A stretch of 64,000 nt of DNA from positions 186,001 to 250,000 of the forward strand of contig JACNMN010000002.1 of the NCBI GenBank assembly GCA_020622165.1. Reading direction: 5' to 3'. The position numbers were made by a program, and so were the translations under genes. Origin of the DNA: Boseongicola sp. H5 (GTDB lineage: Bacteria > Pseudomonadota > Alphaproteobacteria > Rhodobacterales > Rhodobacteraceae). Below, piece after piece: positions 1 through 9,532 of the stretch. The notes under the pieces are model-generated. The model saw only the letters and a list, made by a program, of their open reading frames with translations, was not told the DNA's origin and ran no database searches. Positions within the stretch are counted from its first letter, which is position 1. Every line of letters starts with the position of its first letter.

Positions 1-1029
1 GTTCATCCGGTCGCAGAACTTGCGGCTGCCGCCGCCGGGCGCGGGAATGGCGCGCACCTCGGTGCCCTCCTGCTCCAGCAGCTTGGCGAAAATCGCGAAC
101 CCCGAACCACGGAAATGCTCGGAGACCACCTGCATCCTGATCGGATTGCGCAGGTCCGGCTTGTCGGTGCCGTACCAGAGCGCCGCATCCTTGTAGGAGA
201 TCTGCGGCCAGTCCTGATCGACCTTGGCGCCGTTTCCGAACTCCTCGAACACGCCCTTGATGACGGGTTGGATCGTGTCGAACACGTCTTGCTGCTCGAC
301 GAAGCTCATCTCCATGTCAAGCTGGTAGAAATCCGTGGGCGAGCGGTCGGCGCGCGGGTCTTCGTCACGGAAGCAGGGCGCGATCTGGAAATACTTGTCG
401 AAACCGGACACCATGAGCAGCTGCTTGAACTGCTGCGGGGCCTGGGGCAGCGCGTAGAACTTGCCCGGATGCAGCCGCGAGGGCACCAGAAAGTCGCGCG
501 CCCCTTCCGGCGAGGAGGCGGTGATGATCGGTGTCTGGAACTCGCGAAAGCCGATATCCCACATCCGCCGCCGCATGGAGGCCACCACGTCGGAGCGCAG
601 CTTCATGTTCTCCTGCATGACCTCGCGCCGCAGGTCCAGATACCGGTAGCGAAGCCGCGTTTCCTCGGGATATTCCTGATCCCCGAAAACCATCAGCGGC
701 AACTCCGCCGCTGCACCCAGAACCTCCATATCGCGCACGAAGACCTCGATTTCGCCGGTCGGGATCTTGGTGTTCACCAGATCGGCGTCGCGGGCCTTCA
801 CCTCTCCGTCGATCCGGATGCACCATTCCGAGCGCACGGCCTCCATCTGCGTGAAGACCGGGCTGTCGGGATCGCACAGAACCTGCGTCATGCCGTAGTG
901 ATCGCGGAGGTCGATGAACAGGATGCCCCCGTGGTCGCGCACCCGGTGCACCCACCCGGCCAGACGCACGGTCTGCCCTACATGGGAACTGTTCAGGTCG
1001 GCGCAGGTATGGCTGCGATAGGCGTGCAT
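1..1029 (-). CDS. aspS: Aspartyl-tRNA synthetase, N-terminal 343 residues (cut by window edge)
   Basis: Charges tRNA-Asp with aspartate in the cytoplasm. The reading frame runs off the window, leaving 343 of the roughly 590 residues usual for bacterial AspRS. It shows the N-terminal OB-fold anticodon-binding domain ([11 protein letters not shown] near residue 25), then class II core motifs: [11 protein letters not shown], and motif 2 as [19 protein letters not shown] near 220-240. The ATG has a GAGGA ribosome site 8 bases upstream. It is downstream of the ferredoxin/FG-GAP pair on the same strand, separated by 78 bases, so it may be co-transcribed. Identification is secure; only the C-terminal part is missing, because of the window boundary. 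Confidence 0.97.
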   Translation of the reverse strand, partial: MHAYRSHTCADLNSSHVGQTVRLAGWVHRVRDHGGILFIDLRDHYGMTQVLCDPDSPVFTQMEAVRSEWCIRIDGEVKARDADLVNTKIPTGEIEVFVRDMEVLGAAAELPLMVFGDQEYPEETRLRYRYLDLRREVMQENMKLRSDVVASMRRRMWDIGFREFQTPIITASSPEGARDFLVPSRLHPGKFYALPQAPQQFKQLLMVSGFDKYFQIAPCFRDEDPRADRSPTDFYQLDMEMSFVEQQDVFDTIQPVIKGVFEEFGNGAKVDQDWPQISYKDAALWYGTDKPDLRNPIRMQVVSEHFRGSGFAIFAKLLEQEGTEVRAIPAPGGGSRKFCDRMN

Positions 1030-1107
1030 CTGGGGCGTCCTCGGATCGGAAAAGCGGTTCGCGCCGATACACCTTGGCAGACAGGCGAAGTCAACCCCGG
1101 GCGGCGG

Positions 1108-1901
1108 TCAGCGCCGGCAGGACAGGACATTCGCCATCGCCTGCGGGGTGAAATCGGCCACGGCCCGGGCGCTCAGGCTGCCGTCGCGCGCCAGCGTCGT
1201 CAGCACCACGCGACGCCAGTCCGCATCCGCGGTCACGATCTGGGGGCCCGCGCCGCAGTCGCGAATGCCGCCGGAGATGAAATCCTCGCCGATCCGGTGG
1301 TTGGTGAGGCCCGAGGCCGCCGCCACCTCGCGCAGCGTTCCCGCGTCGTAGCGCCAGATCCGCAGGGTTTTCGCCAGATGCGGGCGGTCGATATAGGCGA
1401 TTTCCATCGCGCCGTCCCCGTCCAGATCCGCCACCCCGACCGGGGCCAGCCAGCGCCGGGTCTGCCCGATATAGGGTGTCGCGGCGATCAGGCGCAGGGT
1501 CTCGCCATCGCCCGCATCGCCATAAATCGCCAGTTGCGCCCCGCGATCCACATGGGTGCGCACCACGATCACCTCCGGCGCGCCGTCCCCGTCCAGATCG
1601 TGCAGACGCGGCGCCAGATCCTCGAAGACGTGATCGGCATCCAGCCGGGCGATCAGCACACCGCAGCCATGCGCCGATGTGGGGGAGGAGACCATAAGCC
1701 GGGTCGCCTCGATCCCGTCGCCCAGCACCGCATGGGCGTAGCGGGTGGTGGCCCCGTCGAACCAGGCGCGGGAAAAGCCCGGGCCGTCATGGGTGACGAC
1801 GCTTTCGGGCATGTCGGTGACGGTGTGGGGCGCAACCGTGCAGGCCGCCGCGGCGCCGCCCGACAGGCAGAGCCACAGGGCCAGGCCCGCGCCCCGCAGC
1901 A

Positions 1902-1902
<1 letters not shown>
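1108..1902 (-). CDS. Secreted FG-GAP/VCBS-repeat protein of unknown function
   Basis: A 264-residue protein with an N-terminal signal peptide (hydrophobic residues 4-20, then an Ala-rich cleavage region ending at a Cys near 21). Two DLDGDG calcium-binding loops (HDLDGDGAPE near residue 102 and ADLDGDGAMEIAY near 158) are typical of FG-GAP/VCBS beta-propeller repeats. The Cys near 21 is not in a classical lipobox, so export to the periplasm is more likely than lipidation. The start codon overlaps the stop of the upstream ferredoxin gene by one base (TGATG), implying translational coupling. Function is not recognised; a structural or ligand-binding periplasmic role is inference. Confidence 0.8.
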
Positions 1903-2258
<356 letters not shown>

Positions 2259-2413
2259 TTAAGTAGCGGGACGTGCGCGCCCTTTCCAGCCCCCAATCGA
2301 CCTGCGGCATTCCGGCCCCACAGATCCGCGCCCTGCGCCGTACCGCTTTCGCGGGCGGGCGAAATCCTGTAATCTGCCGCGAAACCGGATCGACCGGGCA
2401 GGAAAATCGCGCA

Positions 2414-2965
2414 GTGTATCTTCGTATTCTCTTTCCGGGCCTGCTGGCGCTTTCCGCCTGCGGCCCCGTGGCCACACCCGATATCAGCGGGCTGATCGCG
2501 CCCAACACGGTCGAGGTCAGCCGCGGCATGGGCCCTCCGGGCGCCGATCCGAACGCCTGCTACGGTCGCGAAACGACGCCCGCGGTAATCGAAACCGTCA
2601 CCGACCAGATCATGCTGCAACCGCCCCAGATCGGCAGCGCCGGCGAGGTGCGGGAACCCGCCATTTTCATCACCGAAACCCGCCAGCAGATTATCCGCGA
2701 ACGTCGTGAGCTGTGGTTCGAAACCCCGTGTCAGGCGGAAATCGGCGATCCGGAATTCATCTCGACCCTGCAACGCGCGCTGGCCGCCCGCGATCTTTAT
2801 CGCGGACCGGCAAACGGTATCATGGATGCCCGCACCCGCCGTGCCATCCGTGCCTTTCAGGAGCCGCAGGGGCTGGACAGCCCGATCCTGTCTCTGGCGG
2901 CCGCCCGGCAACTGGGTCTCGCGGTATGGGATCCGGCCGCCGCCGCGGGCGGCGAGGCCGGGTAG
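2414..2965 (+). CDS. Lipoprotein with C-terminal peptidoglycan-binding domain
   Basis: The GTG start gives a clean lipoprotein signal (YLRILFPGLLALSAC, lipobox LSAC) and has an AGGAAA site upstream; a longer frame from an ATG at 2273 would bury the signal peptide. The mature protein is about 165 residues. The C-terminal 60 residues (from DPEFISTLQRAL to ARQLGL) match the PG_binding_1 fold, with the typical NGIMDARTRRAIRAFQ helix. It probably sits in the outer membrane or periplasm bound to the cell wall. It is divergent from the ferredoxin gene and tail to tail with the LysR gene, 3 bases apart. No enzymatic domain is visible. Confidence 0.82.
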   Translation: MYLRILFPGLLALSACGPVATPDISGLIAPNTVEVSRGMGPPGADPNACYGRETTPAVIETVTDQIMLQPPQIGSAGEVREPAIFITETRQQIIRERRELWFETPCQAEIGDPEFISTLQRALAARDLYRGPANGIMDARTRRAIRAFQEPQGLDSPILSLAAARQLGLAVWDPAAAAGGEAG

Positions 2966-2968
2966 CGC

Positions 2969-3823
2969 TCAGGCGGACTGAAAGGCCTGACGGACCAGAT
3001 CGGTCAGCGCATGGGTCGGCTCATCGCCGGCCAGATCGGCACGGTACATGTTGATCTTGACCATCGGGAGATCGGGCAGCGCCCCGTTATGGGCGACCCG
3101 CTCCACATACGGCGGCTCCGTCCCTTCGATGCAGGCATGCACCGCCAGATCGGCACTGATCGAGGCTTCGACGGTCCGGGTGCTTTCGCTTTCGACGGCC
3201 ATTTCCCAACTGATCCCGGCCGCATCCAGCGCCCCCTGCACCGATTTGCGGAAGATGCAGTTATGCTCGAAGGCCAGCCGCAGCGGGCGTTGCTTCCACA
3301 CCTGCCCATCCTCGGCGCCCACCCAGATCAGCGACCGCTCGCGCAGGGTCTCCGCGCCCCGATCGGCACTGTTCTCGGTCGTGAGGATCACGTCGACCTC
3401 CCCCCGGTCAAACATCTCCTTCAGCCGCGAGGTGTAGGAGGACAGCAGTTGCACCTTCATCCGCGGATAGGCGGCGTTGAACCGGTGCAGCACCTGCGGG
3501 ATCGCCGGATAAACGATGTCATGCGGCACGCCAAGGGTCAGTTCGCCCTCGTATTCATTGGCGGTCAGACGGCCCAACACCTCGTCATTCAGCTCCAGCA
3601 TGCGGCGGGCATAGCCCAGCATCTGTTCCCCCGCACCGGTCAGCGACAAGCGCCGCGCCGTGCGGTCCAGAAGCGAGACGCCGATCGATTCCTCCAACCG
3701 CTTAAGCTGCATCGAAACGGCCGATTGCGTCAGGTTCAGGAACCCGCTCGCCTTGGTCACGCCACCGGCATCGGCAACGGTCACAAAGGAGCGCAGCGCG
3801 GTCATGTCCAGATTTCTCGCCAT
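2969..3823 (-). CDS. LysR-family transcriptional regulator
   Basis: A 284-residue LTTR. The N-terminal winged HTH is clear (LRSFVTVADAGGVTKAS, then LNLTQSAVSMQLKRLE), followed by LDRTARRLSLTGAGEQML and a periplasmic-binding-protein-like effector domain. The start at 3823 is chosen because GGAG lies 6 bases upstream; an in-frame ATG 33 bases further out lacks such a site. It is transcribed away from the DUF1127 gene, an arrangement common in roseobacters, and the 120-base gap contains a dyad (ATGGA-N9-TCCAT) that could be its operator. The effector and regulon are unknown; autoregulation plus control of the DUF1127 gene is inference. Confidence 0.93.
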   Translation of the reverse strand: MARNLDMTALRSFVTVADAGGVTKASGFLNLTQSAVSMQLKRLEESIGVSLLDRTARRLSLTGAGEQMLGYARRMLELNDEVLGRLTANEYEGELTLGVPHDIVYPAIPQVLHRFNAAYPRMKVQLLSSYTSRLKEMFDRGEVDVILTTENSADRGAETLRERSLIWVGAEDGQVWKQRPLRLAFEHNCIFRKSVQGALDAAGISWEMAVESESTRTVEASISADLAVHACIEGTEPPYVERVAHNGALPDLPMVKINMYRADLAGDEPTHALTDLVRQAFQSA

Positions 3824-3867
3824 ATCAATCTCCGTGATGAAGAACTTCAGAAACATTCGTTTTTAAA

Positions 3868-3886
3868 ATGGACCATTCCGCTCCAT
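3868..3886. promoter_or_regulatory. Candidate LysR operator dyad
   Basis: A perfect 5-base dyad, ATGGA and TCCAT separated by 9 bases, sits in an AT-rich patch between the divergent LysR and DUF1127 genes, about 45 bases upstream of the regulator's start. The spacing is not the classical T-N11-A, so this is only a candidate. Confidence 0.35.
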
Positions 3887-3943
3887 ATATCAAGCATCGC
3901 AATATGACGCCGCCATTAGATCACGAAAACGAAAGGACTCGCC

Positions 3944-4156
3944 ATGGCCCATACCGTTGCACATCACCACGTTGCCACCCCCCGCCGGACGGGCCTGTTT
4001 CGCCTTGTCTCCAAGGCCTTTTCCGTCTGGCGCGAACGCCGCGCCCTGACCGCTCTGGACGCGCATGCGCGCAAGGATCTGGGGTTGAGCGAGCAGGACA
4101 TCAGCATCGAGGCCGCCCGCCCGATCTGGGATGTCCCGCAAACATGGCGCCTCTGA
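3944..4156 (+). CDS. DUF1127 (YjiS-like) small protein
   Basis: A 70-residue protein with the DUF1127 signature in its C-terminal half: a short amphipathic segment (LVSKAFSVWRERRALTALD) followed by ARKDLGLSEQDI. The ATG is preceded by AAAGGA. In Alphaproteobacteria these small Arg-rich proteins have been linked to RNA metabolism and stress or phosphate responses; the role of this one is unknown. It is divergent from a LysR gene and followed by its own terminator hairpin, so it is probably monocistronic. Confidence 0.88.
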   Translation: MAHTVAHHHVATPRRTGLFRLVSKAFSVWRERRALTALDAHARKDLGLSEQDISIEAARPIWDVPQTWRL

Positions 4157-4212
4157 TAGGTAAAAACTATTGGATTACTGTCGCCTCGCGGCCGGCAATC
4201 GCTTGAAAAGCT

Positions 4213-4252
4213 GCCCGTTCTCGCCATATTCAAAGGCAAGGACGGGCGTTTT
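4213..4252 (+). terminator. Probable intrinsic terminator after the DUF1127 gene
   Basis: GCCCGTTCTCGCC and GGCAAGGACGGGC form a 13-base stem with one mismatch and a G-U pair around a 9-base loop, followed by GTTTT. It lies 57 bases past the stop codon. Confidence 0.6.
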
Positions 4253-4291
4253 GCGTTAAGACGTCCTCTTCAACGTATCTTGGAGGTATAA

Positions 4292-5074
4292 ATGGCAGAA
4301 TTTGACACGATCCGGACTCAGGGCGCAGCCATTGGCCGAGCCGAGATCGATCAGGGCCTCCGCGCCCACATGAACAAAGTCTACGGCACCATGTCCCTGG
4401 GCATGCTGATCACCGCGGCCGCGGCCTGGGCCATTTCGGTTCTGGCCGTCACCAGCGACCCGACCGGCGCCACCGTGGAGCTGCGGGAAGGTCAGTATCT
4501 GACCGGCTTGGGCGAGGTGCTTTACACCACGCCGCTGCGGTGGGTGGTGATGTTCGCGCCGTTGGCCTTCATCCTCTTCGGATGGGGCACCCTGATGCGC
4601 CGTGGGTCCGCCGCTGCCGTCAGCCTCGGCTTCTTCGTCTTCGCCGCCGTCATGGGCGTGTCGATGTCCTCGATCTTCCTGGTCTTCACCAGCTACTCGA
4701 TCGTGCAGACGTTCCTCGTGACCGCCATCGCCTTCGCCGGTCTGAGCCTTTACGGCTACACCACGAAGCGCGACCTCAGCGGCATGGGCACCTTCCTGAT
4801 GATGGGCGTGATCGGCCTGATCGTGGCGATGGTCATCAACATCTTCCTGCAGTCGCCTGCAATGATGTTCGCGATCTCGGCGATCGGTATCCTGGTCTTC
4901 GCGGGGCTGACCGCCTTCTACACCCAGGCGATCAAATCGGAATATGTGGCCCATGCGGCCCATGGCGATCAGGAATGGCTGGAAAAGGCGGCGATCGACG
5001 GCGCGCTTGGCCTCTACATCGCCTTCCTGAACATGTTCCAGTTCTTGCTGATGTTCATGGGACAACAGGAATAG
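4292..5074 (+). CDS. Bax inhibitor-1 / YccA family membrane protein
   Basis: A 260-residue integral membrane protein with about seven hydrophobic segments, matching the BI-1 (LFG/YccA/TMBIM) family. Family marks include LRAHMNKVYGTMSLGML near residue 25, GLSLYGYTTKRDLS in the middle and LGLYIAFLNMFQFLL at the C-terminus, followed by a short tail. Family members are pH-sensitive calcium-leak channels or modulators of membrane proteases such as FtsH; which applies here cannot be read from sequence. A strong GGAGGT site precedes the ATG, and a textbook terminator follows, so this is a single-gene unit. Confidence 0.95.
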   Translation: MAEFDTIRTQGAAIGRAEIDQGLRAHMNKVYGTMSLGMLITAAAAWAISVLAVTSDPTGATVELREGQYLTGLGEVLYTTPLRWVVMFAPLAFILFGWGTLMRRGSAAAVSLGFFVFAAVMGVSMSSIFLVFTSYSIVQTFLVTAIAFAGLSLYGYTTKRDLSGMGTFLMMGVIGLIVAMVINIFLQSPAMMFAISAIGILVFAGLTAFYTQAIKSEYVAHAAHGDQEWLEKAAIDGALGLYIAFLNMFQFLLMFMGQQE

Positions 5075-5101
5075 CGCCGACGCCAGGCAGAGTTTCGGAA
5101 C

Positions 5102-5133
5102 GGGCCGGTCCATGTGACCGGCCCTTTCTTTTT
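5102..5133 (+). terminator. Strong intrinsic terminator after the BI-1 gene
   Basis: GGGCCGGTC and GACCGGCCC make a perfect 9-bp stem with a 5-base loop, directly followed by TTTCTTTTT. It is 27 bases past the stop codon of the BI-1 gene. Confidence 0.9.
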
Positions 5134-5213
5134 CGCGCATATGGCGGGCGCCCTGCGTCATCCGGGCAAGGCCCCGGGCCCGCATCCCCGGTACAGACCG
5201 CGCCGACGGCCTG

Positions 5214-5720
5214 TCAGAGAGTTCGCGTCATCTGCACCGCCGGAAAGGTGATGCCCGGGCGCAAGGCAATCTCGATCTCCCCCTGCACCTCGAACCCCAT
5301 GGCGGCATAGAACGGCACGGCGGTCCGTGTGCTCTGGCAACTCAGCCGTCTGATGCCCGCGGCCCGTGCCCGGCCAAACGCATGGCTCAGGATCGCCCTT
5401 GCCAACCCGCGGCGCGTGGCACGCGGGTGGGTGACCACATGCCGGACATGCCCCAGGTCGCGCGGGCCGACGCCCCCTTGCGGCCCGGTATGGGTCCAGC
5501 CGCCTGCGGCCAGCGCACGGCCATCGCTGTCCTCGGCCACGTAGAACGTACCGGATCGCAGCAACCCGGGGTTCGCCCGGGAGATCAGGGGCAAGGCCGT
5601 GACCAGCACCGAAGGCGGGTAATCCGCTTTCAAGAGAACCGGATAGCTAGCCGCCAGCAGCGCATCGATGCCGGCCATGTCGGCCCCGGTCGTCGGGCGC
5701 AGGATGATCTGATCCGTCAT
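5214..5720 (-). CDS. GNAT-family N-acetyltransferase
   Basis: A 168-residue single-domain GNAT. The acetyl-CoA-binding region is RHVVTHPRATRRGLARAIL (motif A, a variant of the R/Q-x-x-G-x-G/A loop), preceded by a strand with FYVAEDSDGRALAAGG and followed by the usual VPFYAAMGFEV motif near the C-terminus. The substrate is unknown. It is convergent with the BI-1 gene and downstream of rpmG on the same strand, but the rpmG terminator lies between them. Confidence 0.88.
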   Translation of the reverse strand: MTDQIILRPTTGADMAGIDALLAASYPVLLKADYPPSVLVTALPLISRANPGLLRSGTFYVAEDSDGRALAAGGWTHTGPQGGVGPRDLGHVRHVVTHPRATRRGLARAILSHAFGRARAAGIRRLSCQSTRTAVPFYAAMGFEVQGEIEIALRPGITFPAVQMTRTL

Positions 5721-5744
5721 GGTGCAACGTCCTTCTCAGGCAAC

Positions 5745-5777
5745 AAAAAAAGGCCGCGTAGCTGATGCTGCGCGGCC
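5745..5777 (-). terminator. Intrinsic terminator of rpmG
   Basis: Read on the minus strand, GGCCGCG and CGCGGCC form a perfect 7-bp stem around a 12-base loop, followed by seven Ts. It begins 25 bases after the rpmG stop. Confidence 0.88.
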
Positions 5778-5801
5778 CCGGTCAGTCGAATGGCGGAAAG
5801 C

Positions 5802-5969
5802 TTATTTGATCTTGCCTTCCTTGTATTCCACATGCTTGCGCGCAACGGGATCGTACTTCCGTACGACCATCTTTTCGGTCATCGTGCGGGCGTTTTTCTT
5901 GGTCACATAGAAGTGGCCGGTGCCTGCGCTGGAATTCAGGCGGATCTTGATGGTGGTGGGCTTCGCCAT
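5802..5969 (-). CDS. rpmG: Large ribosomal subunit protein bL33
   Basis: A 55-residue protein starting [18 protein letters not shown] and ending YKEGKIK, an unmistakable bL33. It contains [11 protein letters not shown] and [17 protein letters not shown], and lacks the CxxC pairs of zinc-binding L33 versions, so it is the C-minus type. It falls below usual ORF-length cutoffs. It is a monocistronic unit with its own terminator and lies between the GNAT and chromate-transporter genes. Confidence 0.96.
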   Translation of the reverse strand: MAKPTTIKIRLNSSAGTGHFYVTKKNARTMTEKMVVRKYDPVARKHVEYKEGKIK

Positions 5970-6065
5970 GTCACAGGCTCCTTGAACGGTCGGGCCGGGG
6001 CGCGGGGCCTCGGTGAATCTCTAAGCTGAGCGGGCTTTTTATCCGTGGTGGCTCCCGTGTCAACC

Positions 6066-7364
6066 TCAAAACCCCGATGTCAGCAGATGGAGCGCCAGAC
6101 CCGGGATCAGCATCAGGAAAATCACCTTCAGCAGATCGAGCTTCAGCCACAAAAGCAGCACCGCCGCAAGCCCGGCAAGGCCAAGCGCCGATGCCGATAC
6201 GCTGCCCGGGTCCGGCATCCAGATCTGAAGCGGGCCCAGGCTCTCGCGGGTCACCTCGGCGAAAAACACATTCAGCGCGAACCAGATCGACAGGTTCAGG
6301 ATCACCCCCACGACGGCGGCGGTGATCGCGTTCAGTGCACCCGTCAGCCGCGGCTGATGGCTGATCCATTCGATGTAGGGAGCGCCTGCGAAGATCCACA
6401 GGAAACAGGGCGCAAATGTCATCCAGAGCGTCACGGCGGCCGCCGCGATGCCGTAACCGGTGCCCCCCGCCTGCGCGCCTGCCAGAAACCCCACGAACTC
6501 GGTGACCAGAATCAGGGGGCCGGGCGTCGTTTCGGCAAGACCCAGCGCATCCATCATCTGCCCCGTCGTCAGCCAGCCGAAATCGCCCACCACCTCCTGC
6601 ACCATATAGGCCAGCACCGCATAGGCGCCGCCGAAGGTGACCACCGCCAGCTTGGAGAAGAAGAGACCCAGCTGCGTCAGGACGCTGTCGGGGGCGGCCA
6701 GCCACAGCGCCGCCAGCGGGGCCAGCCAGATCACCAGCCAGATGGCGACCGTCCGGACGGTCCGGCCCGTCTTCACCGGCGGCGGGGGGGCCGTTTGCGG
6801 CGCGTCGCCAGCCATGAAAACCGTCCCGATCAGGGCCGCGGCCAGAATGATGAACGGAAACGGGATCTGCAGGAAGAAGATCCCAACGAAGGCCGAGGCG
6901 GCGAGCCCATAGGCCAACCCCGAGGTCAACGCCTTCCGGCTGACCTTCAGCAGCGCCTGGATCACGATGATGATCACCGTCGCCTTGATGCCCAGAAACA
7001 TCGCCTCGACCAGCGGCACCTGGCCGAAGGCCGCGTAGAGCATCGCCAGCACAAGGATCACGGCGGCGCCGGGCAGCACGAACAAAAGCCCCGCGATCAG
7101 CCCGCCGGGAACACCGGCAATCCGCCAGCCCGCATAGGTGGCGAGCTGCATCGCTTCGGGGCCGGGCAGCAGCATGCAGAAACTGAGCGCGTTCAGGAAT
7201 TGCCGCTCGCTGAGCCAGGGGCGATCCTCGACCAGTTCCTTGTGCATCAGCGCGATCTGCGCCGCCGGGCCGCCGAAGGACAGAAGACCGATCCGGCCGA
7301 AGATCCGGGTCAGATCGGGCAGGTCGGGGCGGCTCCGGTCCATGGTCTCGTCGGCAAGGCTCAT
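6066..7364 (-). CDS. chrA: Chromate-transporter (CHR) family protein, two-domain form
   Basis: A 432-residue polytopic membrane protein of the ChrA family, in the long form made of two homologous CHR halves. The N-terminal half has LSFGGPAAQIALMH and LSFCMLLPGPEAMQLA; the C-terminal half repeats the pattern with VTFGGAYAVLAYM and LGLAETTPGPLILVTEFVGF. The start at 7364 is supported by GGAAGG about 9 bases upstream; the frame extends further but its extra N-terminus looks non-coding. CHR proteins export chromate or related oxyanions at the cytoplasmic membrane. No ChrB regulator is adjacent, so the true substrate is uncertain. Confidence 0.92.
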   Translation of the reverse strand: MSLADETMDRSRPDLPDLTRIFGRIGLLSFGGPAAQIALMHKELVEDRPWLSERQFLNALSFCMLLPGPEAMQLATYAGWRIAGVPGGLIAGLLFVLPGAAVILVLAMLYAAFGQVPLVEAMFLGIKATVIIIVIQALLKVSRKALTSGLAYGLAASAFVGIFFLQIPFPFIILAAALIGTVFMAGDAPQTAPPPPVKTGRTVRTVAIWLVIWLAPLAALWLAAPDSVLTQLGLFFSKLAVVTFGGAYAVLAYMVQEVVGDFGWLTTGQMMDALGLAETTPGPLILVTEFVGFLAGAQAGGTGYGIAAAAVTLWMTFAPCFLWIFAGAPYIEWISHQPRLTGALNAITAAVVGVILNLSIWFALNVFFAEVTRESLGPLQIWMPDPGSVSASALGLAGLAAVLLLWLKLDLLKVIFLMLIPGLALHLLTSGF

Positions 7365-7529
7365 GCCGGATATCCTTCCGCTTCGGCCCGCCCCGCCGCG
7401 CAGGACGGAAGGAACGCAGACCCGATTGGGGGAGCTATGCCCGAGCCCCATGACCGTGGCGTGACAAACCCCGGAGCGGCGGCGCGCCGGAGCCGGGCCG
7501 CCGCCCTGCCCCACCCTGAAGCCCGGGGG

Positions 7530-8222
7530 CTAGAGCGCAATCGTCTCCATCACGTCCGGATCCAGAACACGCACGCCCGGCAGCGCGGATTTCAGCTCGC
7601 CGGCATCCTGCGCCAGCATCGGGAATGTCTTGTAATGATAGGGAATAACCGTCTTGAAGCTGAACAGTCGGGAGGCCGCATAGGCCGCACGCTTCATATC
7701 CATCGTGAAATGGCCGCCGGCGCAGAGAATGCCGATCTCCGGCGTATGCAGATCCTGCAAGACCGTCATATCCGCCATCACATCGGTATCGCCCGAGACA
7801 TAGACCGTGCGCCCCTCGCCTGCGATCATGTAGCCCGCCTCGCCACCGGCATAGACCGGCCCCGCCTCCCCGCCCATGGAGGAGGAATGGGCCGCATTGA
7901 CCATGGTGACGGCCACCTCGCCGATCTGAACGGTGCCGCCCTTGTTGAAGCCCACCGTCTCGATCCCCTCGGCCTCGCCCCACCACGCCATCAGGTCATA
8001 GATGCCATAGACAGGAACATTCAGCTCCCGGGCAAGGGCGGGCACGCCGCCGGTATGGTCGAAATGTCCATGGGTGATCAGAATGGCGGTCACGCCCGCA
8101 TTCGCCTCGTCCCGCCGATCCGCGGGAAACAGCGGGTTACCGTCCTCCCAAGGGTCGATCAGCAGAACCTGATCGGCAATCTCAAGGCGGACTGCCGAAT
8201 GCCCAAGCCATGTGTATTTCAT
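7530..8222 (-). CDS. UPF0173-type metal-dependent hydrolase (metallo-beta-lactamase fold)
   Basis: A 230-residue protein beginning MKYTWLGHSAVRLEI, typical of the UPF0173 (YtkL-like) family. The metal-binding motif H-x-H-x-D-H is in ITHGHFDHTGG near residue 60, and further ligands are in NAAHSSSMG, SGDTDVMADM and the C-terminal VIPYHYKTFP. The GGGAG ribosome site fixes the start at 8222, because the open frame continues upstream without family similarity. The physiological substrate is unknown for the family. It is divergent from the ceramidase-like gene. Confidence 0.92.
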   Translation of the reverse strand: MKYTWLGHSAVRLEIADQVLLIDPWEDGNPLFPADRRDEANAGVTAILITHGHFDHTGGVPALARELNVPVYGIYDLMAWWGEAEGIETVGFNKGGTVQIGEVAVTMVNAAHSSSMGGEAGPVYAGGEAGYMIAGEGRTVYVSGDTDVMADMTVLQDLHTPEIGILCAGGHFTMDMKRAAYAASRLFSFKTVIPYHYKTFPMLAQDAGELKSALPGVRVLDPDVMETIAL

Positions 8223-8550
8223 CTCGCGCTCCCTCTGCCGGTCCGGCGCAGGATAGCGCCCGGACCCGGGCTTGCCAATCGGCCTCCGGGGACGCAGCCG
8301 GCGCCGCAGGCTTCCGACGCTCAGCGCCGCAAGGCCTCCGTCGGGCGGCGCCACGATCAGCGGCAGACGCGCGAATGGGAGCGGGATATGCCGCGGGATC
8401 CGCATCACCAGCACCGACATGCGAAGCGCCCGGGCAAAGGGGGCAAAAGCGAGGGCGGACGAAAGATCGGCGGGCGTTTGCAACATGGGCCATCTCCGAG
8501 TTGCGCGGCCGGGGGAAATCCGCCATCCAAGCCAAAAGCGAGGCAAGTCC
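8223..8550. other. Intergenic region between divergent hydrolase and ceramidase-like genes
   Basis: This 328-base stretch contains no coding sequence I can support. The minus-strand frame stays open as an extension of the hydrolase, but the translation is Arg/Pro-rich without family features, and the plus-strand frames look equally non-coding. It presumably carries the two divergent promoters; I could not pick convincing -35/-10 elements. Confidence 0.5.
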
Positions 8551-9213
8551 ATGGAACTGACGGCCCAGATCGACGCCTATTGCGAACGGCTCAGCCCGGA
8601 TTTCTGGGCCGAGCCGGTCAATGCGCTGACCAATCTGGCCTTCATGCTGGCGGCCGTTGTCATGGCCGCGCGCCTCTGGGGCCACGGCCTGCCGGTCGCT
8701 CTGGCGCTGACCGGTATCCTCTTTGCCATCGGGCTTGGCTCGTTCCTGTTTCACACCTATGCCACGGGCTGGTCGGCGATGGCCGATGTGGTGCCGATTG
8801 CCGGGTTCATCCTGCTCTATCTCTTCGCCCTCAACCGGCATGTCTGGCGCTGGCCGCTCTGGCTCGCGCTTCTGGGCACGCTCGCGTTTCTGCCCTATGC
8901 CGCGCTGACCACGCCGGTTTTCTCGGCTCTGCCCTTTTTCGACATCTCCGCCGTCTACTGGACCGTGCCGCTGGCGCTTGTGATCTATGCCGGGCTCCTG
9001 CGCCGCCGGGCGGGGGCCCTTGCCCGCGGCATGGTGATCGGGGCGGGGCTTCTGGCGCTGTCGCTGACCGCGCGCAGCCTCGACATGCCGCTCTGCGCGG
9101 CCCTGCCCCTGGGTACGCATTTCCTGTGGCATATCCTCAACGCGATCATGTTGGGCTGGATGATCGAGATTTACCGCCGCCACATGCTTGCGGCGCGCGC
9201 GGGCCGGGGCTAA
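8551..9213 (+). CDS. Ceramidase-family (alkaline ceramidase-like) membrane protein
   Basis: A 220-residue protein with about seven membrane segments. It has the conserved marks of the alkaline ceramidase / CREST-type hydrolase family: [20 protein letters not shown] at the N-terminus, [14 protein letters not shown] near residue 65, and [11 protein letters not shown] near the C-terminus. The Ser/His/Asp residues in these blocks would bind the catalytic zinc. The predicted activity, hydrolysis of an amide-linked lipid in the membrane, is inferred from family. The ATG has GAGG upstream. It precedes gatC by 31 bases and may be co-transcribed with gatCA. Confidence 0.85.
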   Translation: MELTAQIDAYCERLSPDFWAEPVNALTNLAFMLAAVVMAARLWGHGLPVALALTGILFAIGLGSFLFHTYATGWSAMADVVPIAGFILLYLFALNRHVWRWPLWLALLGTLAFLPYAALTTPVFSALPFFDISAVYWTVPLALVIYAGLLRRRAGALARGMVIGAGLLALSLTARSLDMPLCAALPLGTHFLWHILNAIMLGWMIEIYRRHMLAARAGRG

Positions 9214-9244
9214 ACCCGCTGCGACTGAAAGGTATGGAGCACTC

Positions 9245-9532
9245 ATGTCCATCGACAAAGACACCGCCGCCAAAGTTGCGAAACTGGCGCGCATCAAGGT
9301 TGAAGACAGCGAGCTGGACGCCCTGGCAGGGGAGTTCAACGCGATCCTCGGCTTCATCGAGCAACTGAACGAACTGGATGTCGACGATGTGGAGCCGATG
9401 ACGAGCGTCACGCCCATGCGGCTGAAGCGGCGCGAGGACGTGGTGACCGATGGCAACCAGCAGGACAAGGTGCTGGCCAATGCGCCCGACGCCCGTGAAG
9501 GATTCTTTGCCGTGCCGAAGGTGGTGGAGTGA
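9245..9532 (+). CDS. gatC: Asp/Glu-tRNA amidotransferase subunit C
   Basis: A 95-residue GatC, the small structural subunit that wraps GatA and GatB in the enzyme converting Glu-tRNA-Gln (and Asp-tRNA-Asn) to the amidated form. Family signature: [26 protein letters not shown], then [11 protein letters not shown] and LRKREDVV-like [11 protein letters not shown]. The stop overlaps the gatA start by one base (TGATG). gatB is not in the window, as is common in this order. Confidence 0.97.
   Translation: MSIDKDTAAKVAKLARIKVEDSELDALAGEFNAILGFIEQLNELDVDDVEPMTSVTPMRLKRREDVVTDGNQQDKVLANAPDAREGFFAVPKVVE

Noticed and set aside
6045-9368. A 1107-residue plus-strand open frame across the chromate transporter and hydrolase genes
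   Set aside because: It is the antisense of recognised genes and has the same Arg/Gln/His-rich character, without any domain.
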